Assembly: GCA_043769005.1 (NCBI GenBank) | Contig: JAYVJV010000139.1 | Coordinates: 1-21,891, forward strand | Direction: 5' to 3' | From: JAAFIP01 sp043769005 | Lineage (GTDB): Bacteria; Pseudomonadota; Gammaproteobacteria; Burkholderiales; Burkholderiaceae_C | DNA: 21,891 nt | In this document: piece by piece, positions 6,732-13,995 of the stretch | Layout of the letters: every line of letters begins with the position of its first letter | Numbering within the stretch: the first letter of the stretch is position 1 | Translations under genes and position numbers: made by a program | The notes under the pieces: generated by a model | Told to the model about the DNA's origin: nothing | What the model saw: the letters and a program-made list of their open reading frames with translations, nothing else | The model's database searches: none

Positions 6732-8147
6732 ATGCTTGCAATCTATTCTGCCGTCATGTGGTTGGCTCAACCCATGCTGCGCGCCAGACTAAAACGCCGC
6801 TCCAAGCAAGAGCCGATGTATGGCCTGCACATTGCGGAGCGTTTTGGTCGCTACGGCACGCCAAACATACCGTTTGCAACTACGACGTCACCTAGCTATG
6901 TTTGGATCCACGCGGTATCGCTGGGTGAGACCCGCGCTGCAGCGATTGTGTTGGCGCAGTTGCGCACCTTGCTGCCCGGCATGCGCCTGTTGCTCACGCA
7001 TGGCACCGCTACGGGGCGGGAAGAGGGGGCTAAGCTGCTGCAAGAGGGGGATGTGCAAGCCTGGCTACCCTGGGACACCCTGGGCGCAACGCAGCGTTTC
7101 TTGCAGCACTTCAAGCCGCGCATCGGCATCGTGATGGAAACCGAGGTCTGGCCCAGTTTGTGTGCGCAGGCGCAGCGCTATGGCGTGCCCCTGGTGCTGG
7201 CCAATGCACGGCTTAACGAAAGCTCGGCACGCGCAGCGCAGCGCATGGCCTGGCTGGCGCGGCCCGCCTACGCCAGCTTTGCCCAGGTGTGGGCGCAAAC
7301 GCAGGCCGACGCGCAGCGCCTGCGCGCAGCGGGCGCGCAGCAGGTGAGTGTGCAAGGCAACGTGAAATACGATGCCACGCCCGACGCAGCCCTGGTGCAA
7401 AAAGGACGCGCCTGGCGCGCAGCGGGCCAGCGCCCCGTGGTGCTGCTGGCCAGTGCAAGAGACGGTGAAGAAGCGCTGTTTCTGGAGCAAATAAAGGCTC
7501 TAGCCCAACAAAATAGAGCGCAATTAGCTACTAATTTAATAGCAAATGAAGATACGCGTACTGCCCATCGTGACGCTACGCATCCTGATACGGCGCATCC
7601 TGACACTGCGGGCGGTGCAGCGCACAGCCAGCCTGGCAGCGCCTGTCAGCATCCGGTGCAATGGATGATCGTGCCTCGTCACCCCCAGCGCTTTGATGCA
7701 GTTGCCAAGACCGTTGCCCAGGCTGGGTTCAGCGTGTCGCGCCGCTCAGAGTGGGGCGCGCAGCCCGTGGCTGCTGATGTGTGGCTGGGCGATAGCCTGG
7801 GCGAGATGGCGCTGTACTACGGCCTGGCCGATGTGGCCCTGCTGGGCGGCAGCTTTGCCCCACTGGGCGGGCAAAACCTCATTGAGGCGATTACTGCTGG
7901 CTGCCCGGTGGTGATGGGCCCACATACCTTTAACTTTGCCGATGCTGCGCAGACCGCCGCAGCGCAGGGCGCAGCGGTACGCGAGGTCGATATGGGCAGT
8001 GCACTGCGGGCAGCGCTGGCGATGGTGGCTGACAGGGCGTGGCTCGCTGCGCTGCGCGGCGCTGGAACGCAATGGCTGACCACCTCAAGCGGTGCCACCC
8101 AGCGTATGGCCCGTGGAGTTGTGGAGCTGCTGGCGCGCACGCCGTGA
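6732..8147 (+). CDS. waaA: 3-deoxy-D-manno-octulosonic acid (Kdo) transferase
   Basis: 471 residues from ATG 6732. GTG 6729 is an alternative, and SD GAGGG lies 10 or 7 nt upstream respectively. It is a bitopic inner-membrane GT30 enzyme that transfers Kdo from CMP-Kdo to lipid IVA. Seen: N-terminal hydrophobic anchor (1-18), W-I-H-A-V-S-L-G-E (58-66) with catalytic Glu66, T-H-G-T-A-T-G (89-95), E-T-E-V-W-P, Q-G-N-V-K-Y-D, V-P-R-H-P-Q-R-F, and the nucleotide-binding G-G-S-F-A-P-L-G-G-Q-N motif. The protein is longer than the usual about 420-430 residues. The excess is a segment at about residues 252-308, between the two Rossmann-like halves, built from a dispersed-repeat copy and a His-Pro-Asp-Thr-Ala repeat. 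It lies last in the algC-waaC-waaA cluster and converges on hldD, whose product feeds the same LPS core. Confidence 0.93.
   Translation: MLAIYSAVMWLAQPMLRARLKRRSKQEPMYGLHIAERFGRYGTPNIPFATTTSPSYVWIHAVSLGETRAAAIVLAQLRTLLPGMRLLLTHGTATGREEGAKLLQEGDVQAWLPWDTLGATQRFLQHFKPRIGIVMETEVWPSLCAQAQRYGVPLVLANARLNESSARAAQRMAWLARPAYASFAQVWAQTQADAQRLRAAGAQQVSVQGNVKYDATPDAALVQKGRAWRAAGQRPVVLLASARDGEEALFLEQIKALAQQNRAQLATNLIANEDTRTAHRDATHPDTAHPDTAGGAAHSQPGSACQHPVQWMIVPRHPQRFDAVAKTVAQAGFSVSRRSEWGAQPVAADVWLGDSLGEMALYYGLADVALLGGSFAPLGGQNLIEAITAGCPVVMGPHTFNFADAAQTAAAQGAAVREVDMGSALRAALAMVADRAWLAALRGAGTQWLTTSSGATQRMARGVVELLARTP
7496..7545 (+). repeat. Dispersed repeat copy inside waaA
   Basis: Reads GGCTCTAGCCCAACAAAATA, then GAGCGCAATTAGCTACTAAT and TTAATAGCAA. 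The second half matches the copies at 3437 and 18714 (AGCTACTAATT and TTTAATAG). The first half carries the GGCTCTAGC arm that partly pairs with the GAGCGC stretch. It is translated as A-L-A-Q-Q-N-R-A-Q-L-A-T-N-L-I-A-N in the enlarged inter-domain segment. Confidence 0.6.
7564..7608 (+). repeat. 15-bp tandem repeat inside waaA
   Basis: Three 15-bp units start at 7564, 7579 and 7594. The second and third (CGCATCCTGATACGG and CGCATCCTGACACTG) differ at three bases or so, and the first is more degenerate. They encode R-D-A-T-H, then P-D-T-A-H-P-D-T-A, extending the inter-domain linker begun by the repeat at 7496. Confidence 0.7.
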
Positions 8148-8154
8148 GGCGGCG

Positions 8155-8168
8155 GGGTGGTTACACCC
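8155..8168. terminator. Small hairpin between convergent waaA and hldD
   Basis: GGGTG-GTTA-CACCC forms a 5-bp stem with a 4-nt loop, 7 nt after the waaA stop and 14 nt from the hldD stop. It lacks a T-tract on either strand; a run of nine G follows at 8172-8180. The position between convergent genes suggests a weak bidirectional terminator, but the structure alone is poor evidence. Confidence 0.25.
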
Positions 8169-8181
8169 TAAGGGGGGGGGA

Positions 8182-9213
8182 TCAATGCTCGGCTTGCAAA
8201 AGCCATTGCATGTAGCGCCCTACACCGGTTTGTACATCGGCAAATACATGTTTGCAGCCAGTGGCACGCAAGGCCGTCAGGTCGGCCTGGGTATAGCACT
8301 GGTATTTGCCGCGCAGAGCCTCGGGGAATGCCACGTACTCTATGAATTCAGCGGTATTTTGGCTTACAGCCCTTTCAGAATAAGCGTAAGCAGCTCCTGA
8401 ATTAGTAGTGACTTGCAGTGTACTCAGCGCGCCTATGACGGCTTGCGCCACGTCGTTAAAGGGCTGAGCCCGCCCGGTGCCCAGGTTGAAAATACCGGAT
8501 TTTTCAGGGTGGTCGAAGAACCACAGGTTCACCGCCACCACATCCTCCACGCTGACAAAATCGCGCATCTGCGCGCCGGCAGCGTAGCCGCCGTACTCGC
8601 CAAACAGTTTGACCTTGCCCGCTTTGCGAAACTCGTGAAACTGGTGAAATGCCACGCTGGCCATACGGCCTTTGTGCTGCTCGCGCGGGCCGTAGACGTT
8701 GAAGTAGCGAAAGCCCACCACCTGGGTCGTGGCGCGCTCCAACTGCGCACCGAGTGCACGGCGCAGGGTTTGGTCAAACAGCAGCTTGCTGTAGCCGTAC
8801 ACGTTGAGCGGTTTTTCAAACTCGGGAGATTCTTTGAAGGTAGCACTGCCGCCATAGGTTGCTGCCGATGATGCGTACAACAGGCGCGTGCCCTGCGCTT
8901 GGGCAGCGGCAAACAATTGCTGGGACAGGGCGTAGTTGTTGGCCATCATGTACTTGCCGTTTTGCTCCATAGTGTCGCTGCATGCGCCTTCGTGGAATAC
9001 GGCCTGGACTTTGCCATACTGTCCAGCGGCAAAGCTTGCGTAAAAATCACCCGCGTCCACGTAGTCGGCTATCTGCAAATCGGCCAGGTTGCGAAACTTG
9101 TCGCCTGCGGTGAGGTCGTCTACCGCAATGATGTCGCTGATGCCGCGTGCGTTGAGCGCGGCAATGATGTTACTGCCGATAAAACCTGCTGCGCCAGTGA
9201 CGACAATTTTCAT
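8182..9213 (-). CDS. hldD: ADP-L-glycero-D-manno-heptose 6-epimerase
   Basis: 343 residues, an extended short-chain dehydrogenase. It converts ADP-D,D-heptose to ADP-L,D-heptose, the donor used by WaaC. Seen: NAD(P)-binding G-A-A-G-F-I-G (7-13), D-D-L-T (32-35), H-E-G-A-C-S-D-T (74-81), Y-A-S-S-A-A-T-Y-G-G (113-122) with the catalytic Ser region, Y-G-Y-S-K with Tyr139 and Lys143, and F-R-Y-F-N-V-Y-G-P-R-E. Its ATG overlaps the rfaE1 stop by 4 nt (ATGA), so translation is probably coupled. A dispersed-repeat copy lies in the C-terminal part and is read as T-N-S-G-A-A-Y-A-Y-S-E-R, where other HldD proteins are variable. Confidence 0.96.
   Translation of the reverse strand: MKIVVTGAAGFIGSNIIAALNARGISDIIAVDDLTAGDKFRNLADLQIADYVDAGDFYASFAAGQYGKVQAVFHEGACSDTMEQNGKYMMANNYALSQQLFAAAQAQGTRLLYASSAATYGGSATFKESPEFEKPLNVYGYSKLLFDQTLRRALGAQLERATTQVVGFRYFNVYGPREQHKGRMASVAFHQFHEFRKAGKVKLFGEYGGYAAGAQMRDFVSVEDVVAVNLWFFDHPEKSGIFNLGTGRAQPFNDVAQAVIGALSTLQVTTNSGAAYAYSERAVSQNTAEFIEYVAFPEALRGKYQCYTQADLTALRATGCKHVFADVQTGVGRYMQWLLQAEH
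8361..8410 (-). repeat. Dispersed repeat copy inside hldD
   Basis: Plus-strand GGCTTACAGCCCTTTCAGAA, then TAAGCGTAAGCAGCTCCTG and AATTAGTAG. The core GCGTAAGCAGCT is exact. The left arm GGCTTACAGC is partly complementary to the core (GCGTAAGC), so a stem can form. In hldD it is read as G-A-A-Y-A-Y-S-E-R-A. Confidence 0.65.
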
Positions 9214-10187
9214 GGTCTGATTCCTTCTGTGCCATCACCAAACAGCTCGGCGTAGGACACTGTGGCCGTGCCAAACTTGCCCACTACGATCCCGCCCGCG
9301 CGGTTGGCAAAAGGCAGGGCATTGCGCAGGCTCATGCCCGAGGCCACGCAGGTGGCCAGCGTAGCGATCACCGTGTCGCCCGCTCCTGTCACGTCAAACA
9401 CCTCACGCGCCTGCGCCTTGACGTGGCGGGCACCCTGCGCATCAAACAGGCTCATGCCCTCTTCGCTGCGGGTCAGCAGCAGCGCATCAATATGCAGCGA
9501 GGTGCGCAGATTTTGCGCCTTGGTGTGCAGTTCGTCTTCGCTGCTCCAACTGCCAATGACTTGCTGCAACTCCATGCGGTTGGGCGTGAGTACACTGGCA
9601 TGTTTGTAGCGCGCATAGTCTGAGCCTTTGGGGTCTACCAGCACCTGTTTTCCCGCTGTGCGCGCTGTCTCGATCATCTGCGAGATATGCGCCAGACCAC
9701 CCTTGCCGTAGTCAGAAAACAGCACTACACCATGCTGATTCACCAGGTCGGCAAACACCTGGGTCTGGCTGGCCAGTACGTCGTGGTCGGGCATATTTTC
9801 AAAGTCCAGACGGATCAGTTGCTGTGCACGGCCTATCACCCGCAGCTTGACGGTGGTTTGCAATCCAGCATCACGCGCCAGATGGGTAGCGATGCCGGTT
9901 TTTTGCATCAAGGCTTCGAGCTTACGGCCCGGTTCGTCGTCACCCACCACGCCGACAAAGCTGGCCTGCGCGCCCAGGCACACAACGTTGTAGGCCACGT
10001 TGGCCGCCGCACCTATGCGCTCTTCCTCACGCGTGACGCGCACCACCGGCACCGGCGCTTCGGGGCTGATACGTTCGACCGCGCCGTACCAATAGCGGTC
10101 TAGCATGGCATCGCCCACCACCAGGACTTTATGGGTGGCCAATTGCGCTGCAGTGGGGGGCAGGGAAGTCGATTCGGTTTGGGGCAT
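9210..10187 (-). CDS. rfaE1: D-glycero-beta-D-manno-heptose-7-phosphate kinase (RfaE domain I only)
   Basis: 325 residues of the PfkB/ribokinase superfamily. It phosphorylates D,D-heptose 7-phosphate to the 1,7-bisphosphate. Seen: V-V-G-D-A-M-L-D-R-Y (23-32), the substrate-binding R-I-G-A-A-A-N-V-A (57-65), D-P-K-G (185-188), and the ATP/anion-hole motif D-V-T-G-A-G-D (265-271) with catalytic Asp271. The E. coli HldE C-terminal adenylyltransferase domain is absent, so a separate rfaE2/hldC must exist outside this window. The stop overlaps the hldD start. The start has no SD: the 17 nt between the lapB stop and this ATG instead hold ACCTCCTCACC on the mRNA strand, so initiation may depend on ribosomes finishing lapB. 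Confidence 0.93.
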   Translation of the reverse strand: MPQTESTSLPPTAAQLATHKVLVVGDAMLDRYWYGAVERISPEAPVPVVRVTREEERIGAAANVAYNVVCLGAQASFVGVVGDDEPGRKLEALMQKTGIATHLARDAGLQTTVKLRVIGRAQQLIRLDFENMPDHDVLASQTQVFADLVNQHGVVLFSDYGKGGLAHISQMIETARTAGKQVLVDPKGSDYARYKHASVLTPNRMELQQVIGSWSSEDELHTKAQNLRTSLHIDALLLTRSEEGMSLFDAQGARHVKAQAREVFDVTGAGDTVIATLATCVASGMSLRNALPFANRAGGIVVGKFGTATVSYAELFGDGTEGIRP

Positions 10188-10204
10188 AAAAGGTGAGGAG
10201 GTAC

Positions 10205-11386
10205 TTAAAGTTCTTCAATGCGCCGTGCCGGGTAGCTGTCCCAGGCCTGGCATCCGGGGCATTGCCAAAAATGGTTTTGCGCTTCAAAACCACAGGCCGC
10301 GCAGCGGTAGCGTAGCAGGGGTTGTACGGCTTTGTCGAGTGCGCGCTGCACCTGGGGGTGAAACTGTTCATGTTCGAGTTTTTCACCCTCCAGCCAGCGG
10401 GTGGCTACCGCCAGCGAAGGCTCTTTTTCCAGGTGTTGCACATACAGGTTGCGTGCATGGTCAGGCGCTTGCAGTGCCTGCGGCAAGCTGCCTTGCAAGG
10501 CGATGATGGCTTGCAGCACATCAATAGAGTGGGACTGCGCGTAATGGCCCTGGAGCAGCGCCAGAGCCTGCGTTGCCTGACCACATTGCAAGGCCAGTTG
10601 TTGCAACTGGTTTGCTACCAAAGGTGTAGCTGCTTGCGCTTGTTCTATAACGACTGACAAGGTTTTATAGGCCTGCAGCGGCTGCCCGGCCTGGCTTTGC
10701 AGGGCAGCTAGCGCCATGCGCGCGCGACTGGCATCGGGGGCGGTGCTGATGGCCTGTTGTAGCAGGGCTTGCGCCTCTTGGCGGGGCGCGGTATCGATGG
10801 CCGCGCCCTTGGCCAGCTCGCTGGCCTGCTCACACAGGTAGTGGGCAATACGCACGCTAAAGTCGCCTTGCTGGGCGGTTTGCAACTGCTGCGCGATACG
10901 GGTGGCCTGGGGCCAGTCGCGGGTGCGCTCATACACCGCCAGGCGCGCCAGCCGGGCCTGCGGCTCAAAGCGCGTGCCTTCCAGTTTGGCCAACGCATCT
11001 TCTGCGCGGTCGAGTAAGCCCGCTTTCAAAAAATCCAGCGACAGCGCGTGCTGGGCGCGGTCGCGTTCGGTTTGTTTCAGGTCGCCACGCGAGAGCAGGT
11101 GCTCATGCACCCGCACGGCGCGGTCATACTCGCCCCGGCGGCGAAACAAGCTGCCCAAGGCAAAGTGCAGCTCGGAGGTGTCGGGATCGTTTTGCACGGC
11201 CTCGATGAAGGCATCAATGGCCAGGTCTTGCTGCTCATTGAGCAAATAATTCAGGCCCTTGAAATAGGCCTTGGGCGAGCGGCGGTTTTCAAAGCGCAGT
11301 TGGCGCAAGTCCATGCGCGAGGCGGCCCAACCGAGCACAAAAGCCAAGGGCAGGCCGAGCAGTAACCAGGTGATGTCGATGTCCAT
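10205..11386 (-). CDS. lapB: LPS assembly protein B (YciM), TPR and rubredoxin-like metal domain
   Basis: 393 residues, about the E. coli LapB size. An N-terminal membrane anchor (about 5-22) is followed by tetratricopeptide repeats (about 40-330, for example S-E-L-H-F-A-L-G-S-L-F-R-R-R-G-E-Y-D-R-A at 71-90). A C-terminal zinc ribbon has Cys362, Cys365, Cys376 and Cys379 (C-A-A-C ... C-P-G-C). In E. coli, LapB recruits LpxC to FtsH and so limits lipid A synthesis; that role is taken from the family. lapA lies 24 nt upstream and the heptose genes rfaE1-hldD follow immediately, so the regulator of LPS output is co-encoded with LPS core enzymes. A degenerate dispersed-repeat copy lies within the TPR region. 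Confidence 0.95.
   Translation of the reverse strand: MDIDITWLLLGLPLAFVLGWAASRMDLRQLRFENRRSPKAYFKGLNYLLNEQQDLAIDAFIEAVQNDPDTSELHFALGSLFRRRGEYDRAVRVHEHLLSRGDLKQTERDRAQHALSLDFLKAGLLDRAEDALAKLEGTRFEPQARLARLAVYERTRDWPQATRIAQQLQTAQQGDFSVRIAHYLCEQASELAKGAAIDTAPRQEAQALLQQAISTAPDASRARMALAALQSQAGQPLQAYKTLSVVIEQAQAATPLVANQLQQLALQCGQATQALALLQGHYAQSHSIDVLQAIIALQGSLPQALQAPDHARNLYVQHLEKEPSLAVATRWLEGEKLEHEQFHPQVQRALDKAVQPLLRYRCAACGFEAQNHFWQCPGCQAWDSYPARRIEEL
10611..10672 (-). repeat. Degenerate dispersed repeat copy inside lapB
   Basis: Plus strand TTTGCTACCAAAGGTGTAGC followed by TGCTTGCGCTTG. On the minus strand this gives AAGCGCAAGCAGCTAC, matching the core except for one base (GCGCAAGC for GCGTAAGC). 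The AT-rich half is degraded. In LapB it is read as the E-Q-A-Q-A-A-T-P-L-V-A-N segment. Confidence 0.5.
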
Positions 11387-11410
11387 GGCCTTACTTCGTT
11401 ACTTATTGCT

Positions 11411-11689
11411 TTACTGGTGCAGGCCGTCCGCCGTGTGCGTGGTCTCGCGTGCCTTGAGTTTGCGCACTGCGCCCCGCTGGCGCCACCAGCGCGGCACCAT
11501 GCCCAGCACGCCCACCACCACGCCCAGGGTGAAGGCAATCAGCACCAGCACGATCAGCGGTGTTTTCCACACATTGCCAAAAAAGAAATGTGCATCCACG
11601 ACGTGCTGGTTATTCAGCGCGAAAGCGAAGAGGGTAAAAAAAATGGCTGCTTTCAGTATCCACCGAAGCAGCCATAGGACTTTTTGCAT
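11411..11689 (-). CDS. lapA: LPS assembly protein A (LapA, DUF1049)
   Basis: 92 residues from ATG 11689. A longer frame from a GTG at 11728 exists, but its extra 13 residues are not hydrophobic, and the shorter form matches the family length of about 90-100 with a membrane segment near the N-terminus. Two membrane helices are visible (about 9-27 and 44-65; the second has L-I-V-L-V-L-I-A-F-T-L-G-V-V-V-G-V-L-G-M), followed by a basic W-R-Q-R-G tail. It is an inner-membrane partner of LapB, with which it forms a conserved gene pair. It lies between ihfB (59 nt upstream) and lapB (24 nt downstream). The SD of the chosen start is weak. Confidence 0.88.
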   Translation of the reverse strand: MQKVLWLLRWILKAAIFFTLFAFALNNQHVVDAHFFFGNVWKTPLIVLVLIAFTLGVVVGVLGMVPRWWRQRGAVRKLKARETTHTADGLHQ

Positions 11690-11748
11690 AGGGTATTGAC
11701 GGTGTAGCCCGATTCTATCGGCTCTCACTGCGCTGGTGCGCTGGCTCC

Positions 11749-12060
11749 TCAGAGTTTCTTGGTGGCCAAAAGCTCCAGTGTCTTGCTGTCTACCGCCTCG
11801 CGCAGGGCTTTACCCGGTTTGAAGTGCGGTACGCGCTTCTCGGGAATCGTCACCGACTCGCCCGTGCGCGGATTGCGCCCAATGCGAGGAGGGCGACGAT
11901 TCACCGAAAAACTGCCAAAGCCGCGAATTTCAATCCGGTGGCCCCGCACCAAGGCATCGCCCATCGCGTCCAAAATCGTCTTGACGGCGAATTCGGCATC
12001 ACGGTGGGTGAGCTGATGGAACTGGGAGGCCAGGGCCTCTACTAGGTCGGAGCGAGTCAT
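11749..12060 (-). CDS. ihfB: Integration host factor subunit beta
   Basis: 103 residues from ATG 12060, chosen because M-T-R-S-D-L-V-E is the family N-terminus and SD AAAGGA lies 8 nt upstream. A frame starting at 12090 adds ten unconserved residues. It is the nucleoid DNA-bending protein that pairs with IhfA. Seen: G-F-G-S-F-S-V (about 48-54) and the beta-arm P-R-I-G-R-N-P-R-T-G (about 58-67) with the intercalating Pro. Slightly longer than E. coli IHF-beta (94 residues) through a C-terminal D-S-K-T-L-E-L-L-A-T-K-K-L tail. rpsA lies upstream as in E. coli; a strong nested hairpin separates the two. Confidence 0.96.
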   Translation of the reverse strand: MTRSDLVEALASQFHQLTHRDAEFAVKTILDAMGDALVRGHRIEIRGFGSFSVNRRPPRIGRNPRTGESVTIPEKRVPHFKPGKALREAVDSKTLELLATKKL

Positions 12061-12079
12061 GAGAGCATTCCTTTGCGCG

Positions 12080-12126
12080 GGACAGACCAAGCCAAAAGCG
12101 CCCTAGGCGCAGGGCTTGCTCTGTCC
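12080..12126 (-). other. Long nested hairpin between rpsA and ihfB
   Basis: GGACAGACCAAGCC (12080-12093) pairs with GGCTTGCTCTGTCC (12113-12126) with a single mismatch in 14 positions. Inside, GCGCC (12098-12102) pairs with GGCGC (12106-12110) around a 3-nt loop. There is no following T-tract, so it does not look like an ordinary intrinsic terminator. It ends 5 nt before the ihfB SD. Likely an RNA element that stabilises or processes the rpsA 3' end or modulates ihfB translation. Confidence 0.7.
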
Positions 12127-12150
12127 TCGCACTGATTAACTCTTTTCTTC

Positions 12151-13833
12151 TTAGCCGTTGTTATCCAACTTAGCCCGCAGCAACGCGCCCAGGCTCGTCG
12201 TACCAGCATTCTCTTTGGAAGACTGCTGTGACAGCGATGCCATGGCTTCGTTCTGGTCGGCTTGGTCTTTGGCCTTGATCGACAACTGGATGTTGCGCGT
12301 CTTGCGGTCGATGTTGACCACCACGGCATTGACTTCGTCGCCTTCTTTGAGCACGTTGCGTGCGTCTTCCACGCGGTCACGGCTGATCTCGGAAGCGCGC
12401 AGGTAGCCAATGATGTCTTCGCCCAGGTCAATCTCTGCACCCTTGGCATCGACGGTTTTGACTTTACCGGTGACGATGGAGCCTTTGTCGTTGATCGAGG
12501 TGAAGGTGGTGAAGGGGTCGCTGTCGAGCTGCTTGATACCCAGGCTGATGCGCTCGCGGTCCACGTCTACTGCCAATACAATGGCTTCGACGTCCTGGCC
12601 TTTTTTGTACTCGCGCACAGCCACTTCGCCTGTTTCGTTCCAGGACAGGTCAGACAGGTGCACCAAGCCGTCGATGCCAGCGGCCAGGCCAACGAACACG
12701 CCAAAGTCGGTGATCGACTTGATGGGGCCTTTGACGCGGTCGCCGCGCTTGGTTTGCGCTGCAAATTCTTGCCATGGGTTGGCCTTGCACTGCTTCATGC
12801 CCAGGGAGATGCGGCGCTTGTCTTCGTCGATTTCCAGGACCATCACTTCAACTTCTTGGCCCATGGTCACCAGCTTGTTAGGAGCGACGTTCTTGTTGGT
12901 CCAGTCCATCTCAGACACGTGCACCAGGCCTTCGATGCCGGGTTCGATTTCGACAAACGCGCCGTAGTCGGCGATGTTGGTGATCTTGCCGAACATGCGG
13001 GTGCTGGTTGGGTAGCGGCGGTTCACGCCCATCCACGGGTCGTCGCCCATTTGCTTGAGGCCCAAGGACACACGGTTTTTCTCGGTATCAAATTTGAGAA
13101 TCTTGGCGGTGATCTCTTGACCAGGCTGCACCACCTCGGACGGGTGACGCACACGGCGCCAAGCCATGTCGGTGATGTGCAACAGGCCGTCCACACCGCC
13201 TAGGTCGACGAATGCGCCGTACTCGGTGATGTTCTTGACGATACCATGGACTACCGAGCCTTCTTTCAGGGTGGTCATCAGCTTGGCGCGCTCTTCGCCC
13301 ATGCTGGCTTCGCGCACGGCGCGGTGGCTGAGCACAACGTTGTTACGCTTGCGGTCCAGCTTGATGACCTTGAACTCAAGCAATTTGTTTTCGTAGGGCG
13401 ACAGGTCCTTCAAAGGACGCGCTTCGATCAAGGAGCCAGGCAGGAAGGCGCGGATGCCGTTGACCATGACCATCAGGCCACCCTTGACTTTGCCGCTGGT
13501 CATGCCGGTGACAAACTCGCCGGACTCCAGGGCCTTTTCCAGGCTCATCCAGGAGGCCAGACGCTTGGCGGTGTCGCGCGACAGGATGGTGTCGCCGTAG
13601 CCGTTTTCGATAGAACCGATAGCGACCGATACGAAATCGCCCACTTTGACTTCGATCTCGCCTTTGTCGTTTTTGAACTCGGAGAGTTCAATAAAGGCTT
13701 CGGACTTGAGGCCGGCGTTGACGACAACGTGGTTGTGATCCATCCGCACGACTTCGGCGGTAATGACCTCGCCAGCGCGCATTTCCGAGCGCGTCAGGGA
13801 TTCTTCAAAAAGGGCTGCAAAAGATTCAGACAT
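12151..13833 (-). CDS. rpsA: 30S ribosomal protein S1
   Basis: 560 residues, the normal length. Six S1 RNA-binding repeats are visible at about 21-87, 105-171, 192-260, 277-347, 364-434 and 451-520, with I-T-E-Y-G-A-F-V-D, I-A-D-Y-G-A-F-V-E and I-T-D-F-G-V-F-V-G marking repeats 3 to 5. It helps mRNA bind the 30S subunit and unfold. Start ATG 13833 has SD AGGA 6 nt upstream. The 212-nt upstream region contains a dispersed-repeat copy. The order aroA-cmk, rpsA, ihfB corresponds to the E. coli aroA ... cmk-rpsA-ihfB neighbourhood. Confidence 0.98.
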   Translation of the reverse strand: MSESFAALFEESLTRSEMRAGEVITAEVVRMDHNHVVVNAGLKSEAFIELSEFKNDKGEIEVKVGDFVSVAIGSIENGYGDTILSRDTAKRLASWMSLEKALESGEFVTGMTSGKVKGGLMVMVNGIRAFLPGSLIEARPLKDLSPYENKLLEFKVIKLDRKRNNVVLSHRAVREASMGEERAKLMTTLKEGSVVHGIVKNITEYGAFVDLGGVDGLLHITDMAWRRVRHPSEVVQPGQEITAKILKFDTEKNRVSLGLKQMGDDPWMGVNRRYPTSTRMFGKITNIADYGAFVEIEPGIEGLVHVSEMDWTNKNVAPNKLVTMGQEVEVMVLEIDEDKRRISLGMKQCKANPWQEFAAQTKRGDRVKGPIKSITDFGVFVGLAAGIDGLVHLSDLSWNETGEVAVREYKKGQDVEAIVLAVDVDRERISLGIKQLDSDPFTTFTSINDKGSIVTGKVKTVDAKGAEIDLGEDIIGYLRASEISRDRVEDARNVLKEGDEVNAVVVNIDRKTRNIQLSIKAKDQADQNEAMASLSQQSSKENAGTTSLGALLRAKLDNNG

Positions 13834-13877
13834 TAAGTTTCCTAGTAGCGCAAAGCAGGATGTACAGGCGCGAAATG

Positions 13878-13925
13878 CTCCTGTTTATATAGCTGCTTAC
13901 GCTGGTTTTACGGGGGCTATAGAGC
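13878..13925 (-). repeat. Dispersed repeat copy in the rpsA leader
   Basis: On the minus strand CAGCGTAAGCAGCTATATAA follows GCTCTATAGCCCCCGTAAAA. The exact 12-base core GCGTAAGCAGCT is shared with copies at 2500, 8384 and 18714. It is the only strong copy in a gap longer than 100 bp. Confidence 0.6.
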
Positions 13926-13995
13926 TAGCGAGCCTAGAGTTAAGCGTGCCCGTGGGTTACGTTAAAAATCCTGCAGGCTAAAGCGCTTGATGCGC

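Noticed and set aside
10188..10210. Plus-strand GGTGAGGAGGT as a strong ribosome-binding site
   Set aside because: The next ATG on that strand opens a frame of only five codons; the match is the complement of the lapB-rfaE1 gap.
12262..13203. Plus-strand frame (313 codons) opposite rpsA
   Set aside because: Antisense shadow of rpsA with no SD or recognisable motifs; the same applies to the 311-codon frame at 19101-20036.
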